Below, piece after piece: positions 1-7,716 of a stretch of 64,000 nt of DNA. Below the pieces are notes generated by a model. It ran no database searches and had not been told where the DNA came from. It saw only the letters and a list, made by a program, of their open reading frames with translations. Position numbers and translations under genes: made by a program. This DNA comes from Ruixingdingia sedimenti (GTDB taxonomy: Bacteria; Pseudomonadota; Alphaproteobacteria; Rhodobacterales; Rhodobacteraceae), in assembly GCF_031432425.1 (NCBI RefSeq), contig NZ_JAVKPH010000001.1, positions 248,001 through 312,000 on the forward strand. The letters are read 5' to 3'. Position 1 is the stretch's first letter, and every line of letters begins with the position of its first letter.

Positions 1-197
1 GGGATCGAACTCAGCACCCAGTTCGCGGTGAAGTCGAACGGCACCACGCCGATCGCGCCCCAGGCCACTTTCCAGCTGGTCAGCGACCACAGGCCCCCGA
101 ACGACACCACGATCATGGAAATGCCGATCGGCACCCGCAGCGCCAGCAGCACCAGCAGCAGGCCGAGGCAGGTGAAACCGATGTCGATGTTGCTCAT
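1..197 (-). CDS. dctM: TRAP transporter large permease DctM (5' part only)
   Basis: N-terminal 65 codons of a gene that runs off the left edge; no stop is in the window. The translation begins MSNIDIGFTCLGLLLVLLAL and continues with RVPIGISMIVVSFGG, a hydrophobic start typical of the large membrane subunit (DctM/SiaM type) that forms the substrate channel of tripartite ATP-independent periplasmic transporters. Its ATG lies inside the TGA stop of the preceding dctQ (ATGA overlap), indicating translational coupling. It is the third gene of a dctP-dctQ-dctM unit on the minus strand. Family assignment is firm from order and sequence; the substrate is unknown. Confidence 0.85.
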   Translation of the reverse strand, partial: MSNIDIGFTCLGLLLVLLALRVPIGISMIVVSFGGLWSLTSWKVAWGAIGVVPFDFTANWVLSSI

Positions 198-745
198 GCC
201 GCTTCTCCGGGCTGGACGTCCGGGTCTACCTCGTCAAGGCTGGTGTCGAGCCCGGACTTCGCCCCGGTGAGGTAACAGACGAACTTGTAAAGCACGACCA
301 CCAGCACCAGCGCCGTCCCCAGGGGGATGATGTAATAGGCCGGCCAGACGGGGATGTTGGTGTCGCCCGAGGTCACGTAGGCGTGGACCTTGTGCTTTTT
401 CAGCGCCTCTTCCCAGTTGCGCACCATCAGCGCCGCGAACACCAGAATCGACAGCAGATAGGCCAGCCCGTCGAGATGCTTCTGCACCCATTTCGGCATC
501 ATGTCGGCGAAAAGCTCGACCGAGATGTTGCGGTTCTTCTCTTCGGTGAAGCACAGCGAGAAGAAGCCGACGATGATCATGTAATAGCTGGTCACGATTT
601 CGATCGTGCCCGTCAGCCCGGATTTGAAGACATAGCGCATCACCACGTCGGCGGCGATGTGCACCATCATGACGATGACGAACAGGCTGCCGAGATTGGT
701 GAACAGCGCAATGACCCTGGAGATCAGCGCACCCAGTGCAGTCAC
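194..745 (-). CDS. dctQ: TRAP transporter small permease DctQ
   Basis: About 183 residues with four hydrophobic stretches, as expected for the four-helix DctQ subunit that partners DctM in sodium-driven solute uptake. I start at a GTG (protein VTALGALISRVIALF) because AGAGGTG lies just upstream of it. A longer frame to 817 would only add a Gly-Pro repeat translated from a GC-rich hairpin. The stop overlaps the dctM start as ATGA. The neighbouring binding-protein gene upstream and large-permease gene downstream make the call secure. The substrate cannot be read from sequence, but proximity to the P450 region suggests an organic acid or a related compound (inference). Confidence 0.88.
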   Translation of the reverse strand: MTALGALISRVIALFTNLGSLFVIVMMVHIAADVVMRYVFKSGLTGTIEIVTSYYMIIVGFFSLCFTEEKNRNISVELFADMMPKWVQKHLDGLAYLLSILVFAALMVRNWEEALKKHKVHAYVTSGDTNIPVWPAYYIIPLGTALVLVVVLYKFVCYLTGAKSGLDTSLDEVDPDVQPGEAA

Positions 746-780
746 GGTCTCACCTCTTGGGTTCTGGGGGTTGCGGCAGG

Positions 781-801
781 GCCCCGGCCCCGGGCCGGGG
801 C
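781..801 (-). promoter_or_regulatory. GC-rich hairpin between dctP and dctQ
   Basis: Two 10-base arms (GCCCCGGCCC and GGGCCGGGGC) flank a single base. The hairpin lies between the dctP stop and the dctQ start in the same transcript and is not followed by a T-run. Binding-protein genes of transporters are often expressed above their permeases through such a 3' stem-loop, which would fit here, but this is inference. Confidence 0.45.
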
Positions 802-823
802 CAGGGCCGGGGATCACGGCAGA

Positions 824-1969
824 TCAGAAGCCGTAGGCGTTGACATCGACCTTCGACAGCGCCTCGTTCCAGTAGAGATCGGTCAGTTCCTCGGCGCTCT
901 GGACATCGGCGACGAGGCCGGTCCAGCGTTCGAAGATGGATTTGAACGTGGCCACCGCCTGTTCGGTATCCTTCAGGCCGTATTTTTCCTGATAGTTCCT
1001 GGCGATATTGGCGAGGTCATTCTCGATGAACGCGACGGTATGGCTGCGCAGGTCGTCGGCCGGGTCGATGATCCCGATGCCCTTTTCGGCCGCCTTTTCC
1101 AGCGCCGCCTTGTTGTTGACGTGATAGTTCCAGCTGACCACCGCGCCGTGATAGGCGGCGGATTTCAGCAGGTCGGTGCGCTGTTCGGGCGTCAGGGCCT
1201 GCCAGGTGTCGATATTGACGTTGACCTGCCCGGTGCCGCCGAATCCGCCGCCCGGCACGTCGCGCACGATGTATTTCACCGCGTCGATCAGGCTGAGGTC
1301 CACCAGTTCCGCCGCGCCCTGAAGCGAACAGTCCAGGATGCCCTGCGTCAGCCCCTCGAAGATCTCGGGCTGCGGGATCGACACGGTGGTGGCGCCCACG
1401 CTCTGCGCCCAACGGGTCCACTGGGCGCCGGGCGCGCGCAGGCGGATGCCCTGCATGTCGGCCAGCGACTTCACCTCTTTGGTGCACATCAGCAGGTATT
1501 CGGTGGACGAACTCGAGGTGTAGATCTGGTTCTGCGCCTTCATTTCCTCGACGCAGGCAGGGCAATGCTGGGTGATGTATTCGGTCAGCGCACCCGCCCA
1601 GGCGATGCCGCCCCTGTCGCCGGTGTTCATCGACGCGAACAGCATCGTCAGTTCCGAAATCATGGTCGAGTTCGGATATTCCGCCGGGAAGTAGGGGAAC
1701 AGCACCATGCCCATGTCGGCGATGCCGTCGCGCACGCCGCCCGACATTTCGGTGAACTTCAGCAGCGATTGCGCAAAGACCTGGATGTTCAGATCGCCGC
1801 CCGAGATGTCGCGCGCATGGTCGGCCCAGGCCAGCGCGCCCTTTTCGCCGGTGGAATTGGGCGCAAAGCCGGTGGCAAAACGCAGGTCCGTGGCCGCCGC
1901 CGGGGCGGCCAGCAGGGCCGCAGTCGCCGCCGCGGCGGCCGCAGCCGTGAATTTCCTTGCGATGTTCAT
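824..1969 (-). CDS. dctP: TRAP transporter periplasmic substrate-binding protein DctP
   Basis: 381 residues. It begins with a signal peptide (basic MNIARK, a long alanine-rich hydrophobic core, likely cleavage after AAA near residue 26). The mature protein follows the DctP/YiaO fold pattern, including the helix region KEVKSLADMQGIRLRAPGAQ where solute-anchoring residues usually lie. It delivers solute to DctQM encoded just downstream. The leader region carries a degenerate copy of the palindrome shared by the other promoters of this region. Family certain, ligand unknown. Confidence 0.92.
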   Translation of the reverse strand: MNIARKFTAAAAAAATAALLAAPAAATDLRFATGFAPNSTGEKGALAWADHARDISGGDLNIQVFAQSLLKFTEMSGGVRDGIADMGMVLFPYFPAEYPNSTMISELTMLFASMNTGDRGGIAWAGALTEYITQHCPACVEEMKAQNQIYTSSSSTEYLLMCTKEVKSLADMQGIRLRAPGAQWTRWAQSVGATTVSIPQPEIFEGLTQGILDCSLQGAAELVDLSLIDAVKYIVRDVPGGGFGGTGQVNVNIDTWQALTPEQRTDLLKSAAYHGAVVSWNYHVNNKAALEKAAEKGIGIIDPADDLRSHTVAFIENDLANIARNYQEKYGLKDTEQAVATFKSIFERWTGLVADVQSAEELTDLYWNEALSKVDVNAYGF

Positions 1970-2065
1970 TGTCGTCTCCCTCTCACGGCCGTCACGGCCC
2001 GGCTAGGCGCAGGGCGCGGAGGTCCGCATGCCAGTCGTTTCCCCCTGCCGCGATTGTCGTTTGTT

Positions 2066-2088
2066 CCTCCCGGGGGTGGGCAGACGCT
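2066..2088. promoter_or_regulatory. Degenerate copy of the GTCCCC/GGGGAC palindrome upstream of dctPQM
   Basis: Read on the minus strand the site is GTCT, then GCCCAC, six bases, and GAGGAA. It keeps the GTCT extension of the better sites but has about two mismatches in each half. It lies about 100 bases upstream of the dctP start. A better half-site, CTGTCCCC, lies at 2111-2117 but lacks a matching right half. Confidence 0.25.
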
Positions 2089-2178
2089 AATTTTCTTGCA
2101 TCGCGAAGGCTGTCCCCGTCACATGGCACAATCTTGCCGCTTTTGTCGCCGGATCATGCAAGCATCGGAAATAAAATG

Positions 2179-2203
2179 AAAAAAGGCGCGGTGAACCGCG
2201 CCT
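2179..2203 (-). terminator. Rho-independent terminator of the luxR-type gene
   Basis: Arms GGCGCGG and CCGCGCC enclose TGAA and have a six-base A-run on their left, which becomes a T-run on the minus strand. It lies about 50 bases past the stop of the LuxR-family gene and separates it from dctPQM. Confidence 0.75.
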
Positions 2204-2251
2204 GCCCTGCCGTATTTCCGATGGCGCGGCCGATCCGCGCCGATCCCGTTT

Positions 2252-3058
2252 TCAGGCGGCCGCTTCCTCGGGCCGGCGGCTGGCCTGCCGCTTGCTCCAC
2301 ATCGCCAGATACCACATCAGCAGTTCGCGCTGGCTGCCGATGCCGAGGCGGCTGTAGGCGCGTTTGCGATAGGTCATCACGCTTTCCTTGCCGATGCCCA
2401 GATCCAGCGCGATGCCGTAGGACGACAGGCCGTAAAGGATGCGGGCGCAGACCTCGCCCTCGCGCTTGGACAGGTCGGTGCCCGAGGTCATGCAGTCCTC
2501 GATTTCCTCGAGCGAGCAGAGCGCGGGGGTCAGGTTCGGGCGGCGCAGCGTCAGGTCGGCGTGCTTGGACACGACCGAGATCAGCATGTTGGCCACCTGT
2601 TGCAGCATGCCCAGGCCCTGGTCGCACAGCGCCGCCGCCCCGGCCGGGCGCAGCACGCGGATGCAATAGGCGGCATCGGCGCGGCGGGCGCAGATCAGGA
2701 TGCGCTGGCGCTTGGCGGCCGGGTCCATCGGGTCGCTGGCCGGAACCATCGCCACATCGACGCGCGCGCCCATGTTGCCGACCATGCTCAGTTGCCGCTT
2801 CACCTCGTAGACGTTCAGGTCGCTGCGGGCGACCACGGCGGCATCGGCGCCTTCGGCGGCGGCGATTTCCGTGAATTCGAACCCGCGCAGTTCGAACAGC
2901 GCGCAATGGTCCGCGCCGTCGAACCCGGCGAAGAAGGTCAGAAGCCGGTCGGCCAGATCGGCGGTGCCGATCGCCTCGACCACGCCGGTGAAGTCATGCG
3001 CAGCGGGCCGGGATGCGACAGTCGAGGCAGGTCCTGTCAAGTCCAGAAGTACGTTCAT
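2252..3058 (-). CDS. LuxR-family transcriptional regulator
   Basis: 268 residues. The C-terminal ~60 residues are a LuxR/GerE helix-turn-helix: LSKREGEVCARILYGLSSYG, then IALDLGIGKESVMTYRKRAY with the usual SRLGI ending. The N-terminal ~190 residues match no sensor domain I can name; there is no receiver aspartate pattern and no clear autoinducer-binding signature. The start is the ATG of MNVLLDLTG, six bases after GGAGGAGG; a longer frame to 3160 has no ribosome site. It is the only regulator gene in the catabolic region, so it is the best candidate to bind the palindrome repeated in the promoters there (inference). It is preceded by an AT-rich promoter region and followed by its own terminator. 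Confidence 0.85.
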   Translation of the reverse strand: MNVLLDLTGPASTVASRPAAHDFTGVVEAIGTADLADRLLTFFAGFDGADHCALFELRGFEFTEIAAAEGADAAVVARSDLNVYEVKRQLSMVGNMGARVDVAMVPASDPMDPAAKRQRILICARRADAAYCIRVLRPAGAAALCDQGLGMLQQVANMLISVVSKHADLTLRRPNLTPALCSLEEIEDCMTSGTDLSKREGEVCARILYGLSSYGIALDLGIGKESVMTYRKRAYSRLGIGSQRELLMWYLAMWSKRQASRRPEEAAA

Positions 3059-3149
3059 CCCATCCTCCTCCGGGTAGCTGCGTCTGCCTGTCGGGGCGCG
3101 CGTCCTGAGGAAGTATTGCTTACAAAGTGAAACTTTTTCAATGCCAAAA

Positions 3150-3170
3150 CAATGCCGCAAAGCAGCATTG
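3150..3170. promoter_or_regulatory. Imperfect palindrome in the luxR upstream region
   Basis: Arms CAATGCCGC and GCAGCATTG surround AAA and pair at eight of nine positions. The site lies about 92 bases upstream of the LuxR-family start in an AT-rich stretch (3110-3265), in otherwise GC-rich DNA. CAATGCC also occurs directly at 3139-3145. It is a plausible operator for autoregulation or another factor and does not resemble the GTCCCC motif found elsewhere. Confidence 0.4.
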
Positions 3171-3378
3171 TCATCTTATTGTTTTATTTTGAAAAAATTG
3201 TTGATCATTCCCATCATGATTTGACTGCAAACACATTCTGCGGTGCAACATGTCCATTTTTCGGGGGTCGGAAAGGCGGTTTTCCGACCCTGCGGCACCC
3301 CCTGCGTGTAACATTCTCGAAACGATTCGGCGCAGGGCTAAACTGCGGCAGAAACGCGCAGAATCCCGTGATCGGGGG
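3171..3378. other. AT-rich intergenic region upstream of the luxR-type gene
   Basis: No credible gene. It contains an inverted repeat at 3266-3289 (arms GGTCGGAAA and TTTCCGACC around GGCGGT). The rest probably belongs to the luxR-type promoter region; a specific -35/-10 pair cannot be fixed with confidence. Confidence 0.5.
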
Positions 3379-3418
3379 CAAAAAAACGGGGCGGCCGGTT
3401 GCCCGGCCGCCCCGCCTG
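3379..3418 (-). terminator. Strong terminator of the P450-P450-ferredoxin operon
   Basis: Twelve-base arms (CGGGGCGGCCGG and CCGGCCGCCCCG, loop TTGC) are followed on the minus strand by seven T. It ends the operon whose last gene is the ferredoxin. Confidence 0.88.
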
Positions 3419-3438
3419 ATTCGTCCCCCTGGAAGGGG

Positions 3439-3765
3439 TCAGAGCTGCGGATCGGCGATCCGCACCACGATGCCGTCCAGATCGTCGGACATCACCACCT
3501 GGCAGCTGAGCCGGCTGTTGGGCATGCGGCCCATCGCGGTGAAGTCGAGCATCTGGTCCTCGTTGGCGGAAACCTCGCCCGATTTCGCGAGGAAGGCGTC
3601 GTCGATGACCAGCACGTGGCAGGTGGCGCAGGTCAGCCCCCCGCCGCAGTCGCCGACGATCCCCTCGATCCCGTGCGCGGTGGCGGCCCGCATCAGGCTG
3701 GTTCCGACGGGCACGTCCAGTTCGACACGGCTTTCGTCGGGGTTGATGAAGGTGACTTTGGGCAT
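3439..3765 (-). CDS. [2Fe-2S] ferredoxin, adrenodoxin/putidaredoxin type
   Basis: 108 residues. Cluster ligands are C40, C46, C49 (DCGGGLTCATCH) and C88, the C-x5-C-x2-C...C spacing of vertebrate-type ferredoxins that pass single electrons to bacterial class I P450s. It is third in a minus-strand operon behind two CYP199-like P450 genes and close to a ferredoxin reductase gene, so it is the expected electron carrier. It is the only ferredoxin gene among five P450s and may have to serve all of them (inference). Length is normal for the family, and the motif makes the call secure. Confidence 0.93.
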   Translation of the reverse strand: MPKVTFINPDESRVELDVPVGTSLMRAATAHGIEGIVGDCGGGLTCATCHVLVIDDAFLAKSGEVSANEDQMLDFTAMGRMPNSRLSCQVVMSDDLDGIVVRIADPQL

Positions 3766-3786
3766 GTGGTTAACCTCTTTCCTTGA

Positions 3787-4995
3787 TCAGTGAGCCACCA
3801 GGCGCAGCGGCAGGGTTTCCAGCGTGCGCAGGGTGTTGATGGGGTGAACCGCCGGCGTGCCGGTCAGTTCGATACGGTCGATCCGGCGCACCAGCGCCGA
3901 AAGGATGCATTCGGCCTCCAGCCGGGCGATGTTCTGGCCGATGCAGATATGCGCCCCGGCGCCAAGCGCCATGTGGATGCCTGCGCTTTCGCGTTCGACG
4001 CGGAAGGCGTCGGGCTCGGGGAACTGGCGCCCGTCGCGGCTGGCCGCGCCCAGGAAACAGCCCACCTTGGTGTCGCCCTTCAGGTGCAGGCCCGAAAACT
4101 CCATGTCCGCCACCGTGGTGCGGAAGATGCAGGATGCGGGGCCGGACAGGCGGATCGCCTCTTCGAAGGCGTTCTTGGCAAGCGAAGGGTCGGCCTTGAC
4201 CTTGGCCCATTCGTCCGGGTTCGTCGCCAGATAGTAAAGCGCCCAGCCGATGCCCGAAATCGTCGTGTCCACCCCCGCGCGCAGGAAGGTGCGCACCTGT
4301 ACGCCGCCGGTGCCCGGGGCGAAATCGCCGCGATCCTCGGCCGCATAGATCTGTTCGCCAAGCCCGCCGGGGATCATGCTCGACCGGTCGAAATAGGTGG
4401 CGTATTTTTCCAGGATCGACGCCGAATCCGCGACCGACCGTTTCGTCAGGTCGTTGTTCGGGCCGAGCTGGTTGAAGTTCATCTCGCCCAGGGGCAGGAA
4501 ATATTCGCGCGGCATGTCGATGCCGAGCACATCCGGAAAGACCTTGAGCACATAGGGCTGCACGATGTCGCGCACGGCGTCGAGATCGACGTTCTTCGGC
4601 AGCGCCTCGGCCTGGCGTTCGGCCTCTTCGGTGAAGACCTCGCGCCACCGGCGGATGACGATGGGCGACAGCACCTTGGTCAGCGCGCCGCGGATCGGCG
4701 TGTGGCGCGGGGGGTCGACCTCGGTGATCGGGCTCGGCGTGCGCCAGGCGCCGGGCTTGCGGATGTCGGACAGGCCGATGCCGCCTTCCGAGGTGAAGCG
4801 CGCGTAATCCGTCATCACGGTGCGCGTTTCCTCGTACCGGCCCACGGCATACATGTTGTGCGCCGGGATGAACACGACCGGGGCGGTATCGCGCAGCGCC
4901 GCATAGAAGGGATAGGGATCGCGCAGGTTTTCGACCGCGAAGGGGTCGATATCCAGCACCGGCGGCGCCCTGGTCATGTCAAGCTGTTCGGTCAT
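3787..4995 (-). CDS. Cytochrome P450, CYP199-like (copy 1)
   Basis: 402 residues, a soluble class I bacterial monooxygenase. Visible motifs: I-helix AGVDTT (240-245), ExxR (E279-R282), C-helix DPPRHTPIR (95-103), and heme loop LGAGAHICIG with ligand C351. The usual phenylalanine of the heme loop is leucine 344. Similarity to CYP199 is evident in GGIGLSDIRKPGAWR and the C-terminal INTLRTLETLPLRL. Known CYP199A enzymes oxidise para-substituted benzoates; the substrate here is not proved. The ATG at 4995 is preceded by AAGGAGG; the longer frame to 5106 overlaps the upstream P450 gene. It lies 31 bases after that gene and 21 before the ferredoxin gene. Confidence 0.93.
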   Translation of the reverse strand: MTEQLDMTRAPPVLDIDPFAVENLRDPYPFYAALRDTAPVVFIPAHNMYAVGRYEETRTVMTDYARFTSEGGIGLSDIRKPGAWRTPSPITEVDPPRHTPIRGALTKVLSPIVIRRWREVFTEEAERQAEALPKNVDLDAVRDIVQPYVLKVFPDVLGIDMPREYFLPLGEMNFNQLGPNNDLTKRSVADSASILEKYATYFDRSSMIPGGLGEQIYAAEDRGDFAPGTGGVQVRTFLRAGVDTTISGIGWALYYLATNPDEWAKVKADPSLAKNAFEEAIRLSGPASCIFRTTVADMEFSGLHLKGDTKVGCFLGAASRDGRQFPEPDAFRVERESAGIHMALGAGAHICIGQNIARLEAECILSALVRRIDRIELTGTPAVHPINTLRTLETLPLRLVAH

Positions 4996-5026
4996 TGCTG
5001 GGTCTGTCCTCCTTGCAGCGCCGGGC

Positions 5027-6247
5027 TCAGGCGGAAGTAAATCGCAGCGGCAGAATGTCAAGCATCCGCATCTGGTTGATGGGGCGATAGCGCGCCTCGC
5101 CGTCAAGCTCGATCCGCGACACCAGTTTGGACAGCGCCTTGAGGATCGCCTCTGCCTCGATCCGGGCGATCATCTGGCCGATGCAGGTATGCGCCCCCTG
5201 CCCGAAGCCGACATGCACGCCGGTGGAGTTGCGCATCAGGTCGTAGCGGTCGGGGTCCTCGAACTTGCGCGGGTCGCGGTTGCCGGCACCCATGAAGATG
5301 CCGATCTTGGTGTCGCCGTCCAGCGACACGCCCGACAGTTCCACCGGCCCGGTGGTGGTGCGGTAAGTGACCATGAAGGCGGGCTCCATGCGGATCGCCT
5401 CCTCGAAAGCCAGCTTGGCGCGGCCGTTCGCATCCTCGCGCAGCAGATCCCATTGCGCCGGGTCGCGCGCCAGATAGTGCAGCGTGTGGCCAAGGGCGGC
5501 GATGGTGGAATCGCTGCCGCCGCCGATCAGCGAACGGACCATGTTCGACGCAAGGCCCGGTTCGGGGAACTCGCCCCGCTCTTCGGCCTCGAACAGGCTT
5601 TCGGCGATCGAGCCGGGCTTGGCGGCCTCGCGCGTCACGCTGTGCTCGAACCATTCGATATGGGGTTTCGCGCGTTCCATCGCCTTGCGGTAAAGCTCGT
5701 TCGGCGGGCCGCTCTGGTTGAAGCGCATCTCGCCGATGGCGAGGATCTGTTCGCGGGGCATGTCGATGCCCACGGCCTGCGGAAAGACCTTGAGGATCCA
5801 CGCCTCGGCCAGATCCTCCACCCCGTCGATGCTGCCGCGGGCGACGATTTCCTCGGCGAAGGGGGTGGCGAGCTTTTCGAAATGCTCCTTCCAGCGGCGG
5901 ATCACGATGGGCGACAGGTATTTCGTCACCACGCCGCGGATGGCGGTGCTGCTCGGCGGGTCGTTTTCCAGCATGCGGTTGGGCACGCGGAAATCGCCGG
6001 GCTTGCGGATGTCCTGGATGCCGATCCCGGCCTTGGCCGAAAAGCGTTCGTGGTCCTTGAACACCTCGGTGCATTCGGCGTGCCGGCCCACGGCATAGAC
6101 GCCGTGCTTCGGGATGAAGGCGACCGGGCCGATGTCGCGCAACGCCGTCTGGAAGGCGTAGGGCGAGGTGATGTTCTCGACCGAATAGGGGTCCATATCC
6201 AGTACGGGGGCGGTGATGCGATCCCTGGCTTCAACGCTTGCGGTCAT
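5027..6247 (-). CDS. Cytochrome P450, CYP199-like (copy 2)
   Basis: 406 residues, first gene of the P450-P450-ferredoxin operon. Motifs: I-helix GGSDST (243-248, serine replacing the first threonine of the acid-alcohol pair), ExxR (E283-R286), and canonical heme loop FGQGAHTCIG with ligand C355. The C-helix reads DPPSSTAIR, so the histidine that normally contacts a heme propionate (DPPxHT) is serine 100. The start is the ATG after AAAAGGAG. The frame is open far upstream to 7687, but that part is a shadow of the divergent reductase gene. Its promoter region, shared with the reductase, carries two copies of the GTCCCC palindrome. Confidence 0.93.
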   Translation of the reverse strand: MTASVEARDRITAPVLDMDPYSVENITSPYAFQTALRDIGPVAFIPKHGVYAVGRHAECTEVFKDHERFSAKAGIGIQDIRKPGDFRVPNRMLENDPPSSTAIRGVVTKYLSPIVIRRWKEHFEKLATPFAEEIVARGSIDGVEDLAEAWILKVFPQAVGIDMPREQILAIGEMRFNQSGPPNELYRKAMERAKPHIEWFEHSVTREAAKPGSIAESLFEAEERGEFPEPGLASNMVRSLIGGGSDSTIAALGHTLHYLARDPAQWDLLREDANGRAKLAFEEAIRMEPAFMVTYRTTTGPVELSGVSLDGDTKIGIFMGAGNRDPRKFEDPDRYDLMRNSTGVHVGFGQGAHTCIGQMIARIEAEAILKALSKLVSRIELDGEARYRPINQMRMLDILPLRFTSA

Positions 6248-6310
6248 CCTGCGCTCCTTTTCGGCAATCGGGCCTGGGGCATGAATAGCCCGGCACGACG
6301 ATACCGCACT

Positions 6311-6351
6311 ATCCCCGCCCCCGGGGACGGTCTGTCCCCTCGGTTGGGGAA
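6311..6351. promoter_or_regulatory. Paired GTCCCC-N6-GGGGAC sites in a divergent promoter
   Basis: Two 18-base palindromes, 6311-6328 (ATCCCC-N6-GGGGAC) and 6334-6351 (GTCCCC-N6-GGGGAA, preceded by GTCT), lie with centres 23 bases apart, about two helical turns. They sit between the P450-P450-ferredoxin operon and the divergent reductase operon. The same motif recurs at the other promoters of the catabolic region, so these are candidate activator sites. Confidence 0.6.
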
Positions 6352-6460
6352 GATCGGGGCGGGCGCACGGGGCATAGTGCGGCAGGACGGGCCCCGCCCC
6401 CCTGCCCCGACGCGGCCGCGGGGCCATGCAAACGGCTGACATGCAACGGAAAAACAGGAC

Positions 6461-7693
6461 ATGACCCAGCATTCCACCGTCATCGCAGGCGCCGGCCAGG
6501 CCGGCTATCAGACCGCGGCCTCTCTGCGCCAGGAAGGCTATGACGGCAGGATCGTCCTCATCGGCGACGAACCCGGCCTGCCCTATCAGCGCCCGCCGCT
6601 GTCCAAGGCCTATATGCTGGGCAAGACGGATCGCGCGGGGTTGCAGTTCAAGCCGGAAAAGTTCTTTTCCGACAACGCGATAGATCTGATCCACGATAGC
6701 GTGGCGGCGATCGACCGCAGCGCGCGGCAGGTGACGCTGGCGGGCGGCGGGCGGCACGGCTACGACCATCTGGTGATCGCCACCGGCGCGCGCAACCGGC
6801 CCCTGCCGGTCCCCGGGGCCGACCTCGAGGGCGTGATGGGCCTGCGCACGCTGGCCGATGCAGATGCGCTGGCCCTGCGGCTGAATGACGCAGAAGACGT
6901 GGTGGTGATCGGCGCGGGCTTCATCGGGCTGGAATTCGCCGCCGTGGCCGCGGCGCTCGGCAAAAGGGTGCAGGTGATCGAGCTTGCGCCGCGCGTGATG
7001 GGCCGGGCGGTGTCGGTGGACATGTCGGGCTTCTTCGCCGCGGCGCATGCGGGGTGGGGCGTGACGCTGCTGCCCAATACCGGGATCCGCGCGATCGAGG
7101 GCGCGGGCGGCAAGGTCGCGGGGATCGAACTGTCCGACGGCCGCCGCCTGCCCGCGCAATTGGTGGTGTTCGGCATCGGCGTCATGCCGAATGCGGAAAT
7201 CGCCCTCACCTCCGGCCTGCCCACCCCGAACGGGGTCGAGGTCGATGCGACGCTGGCCACCTCCGACCCCGCCGTATCGGCCATCGGCGATGTCGCCTGT
7301 TTCCCCTGCGCCGCCGCCGGGGGGCGGTGCCTGCGGCTCGAATCCGTGCAGAACGCGGCCGACCAGGGCCGGGCACTGGCCGCGCGGCTGATGGGCAAAA
7401 GCGCGCCCTATGCCGCCGTGCCGTGGTTCTGGTCGGATCAGGGCGACCTCAAGTTGCAGATGGTGGGTCTGTCGGACGGCCACGACCGGGTGATCCGCCT
7501 CGGCGATCCGGCGACGCGCAGCTTCACCAACCTGCTTTATCGCGGCGACGACCTGATCGCACTCGAATCCGTGAACCGCGCCGGCGATTTCATGGTGGGG
7601 CGCAAGCTGTTCGCCGGCCGCGCCCGCCCCGGCCCCGCCGAAGCCGCATCCGAAGGCTTCGACCTGCGCGCCTGGGAAGCCGCGCACCGCTGA
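6461..7693 (+). CDS. Ferredoxin-NAD(+) reductase of a P450 system
   Basis: 410 residues, a putidaredoxin-reductase-like flavoprotein. The FAD-binding GAGQAG is at 10-15, the second dinucleotide motif GAGFIG (NAD(P)H) at 151-156, and the FAD-contacting GDVACFP lies in the C-terminal half; the end has the reductase interface fold. It moves electrons from NAD(P)H to the [2Fe-2S] ferredoxin encoded by the divergent operon. It starts a plus-strand operon with a SnoaL-like and two NIPSNAP genes. It is the only reductase gene in the region, so all five P450s may depend on it or on reductases outside the window (inference). Confidence 0.92.
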   Translation: MTQHSTVIAGAGQAGYQTAASLRQEGYDGRIVLIGDEPGLPYQRPPLSKAYMLGKTDRAGLQFKPEKFFSDNAIDLIHDSVAAIDRSARQVTLAGGGRHGYDHLVIATGARNRPLPVPGADLEGVMGLRTLADADALALRLNDAEDVVVIGAGFIGLEFAAVAAALGKRVQVIELAPRVMGRAVSVDMSGFFAAAHAGWGVTLLPNTGIRAIEGAGGKVAGIELSDGRRLPAQLVVFGIGVMPNAEIALTSGLPTPNGVEVDATLATSDPAVSAIGDVACFPCAAAGGRCLRLESVQNAADQGRALAARLMGKSAPYAAVPWFWSDQGDLKLQMVGLSDGHDRVIRLGDPATRSFTNLLYRGDDLIALESVNRAGDFMVGRKLFAGRARPGPAEAASEGFDLRAWEAAHR

Positions 7694-7716
7694 GACAACA
7701 CAACAGGGAGACCACC

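Noticed and set aside
383..2179. 598-codon plus-strand frame opposite dctP/dctQ
   Set aside because: Antisense to a complete TRAP operon; composition typical of a shadow.
3201..3217. FNR-like TTGAT...ATCAT in the luxR upstream region
   Set aside because: Spacer is seven rather than four bases and the right half is imperfect.
3423..3440. GTCCCC-N6-GGGGTC, resembling the regional operator
   Set aside because: It lies at the stop codon of the ferredoxin gene, downstream of the operon and beside its terminator, with a mismatch in the right half; more likely coincidence or part of a 3' hairpin.
5027..7687. Extension of P450 copy 2 to 886 codons
   Set aside because: The extra N-terminal part is an antisense shadow of the ferredoxin reductase gene; a good start with ribosome site lies at 6247.
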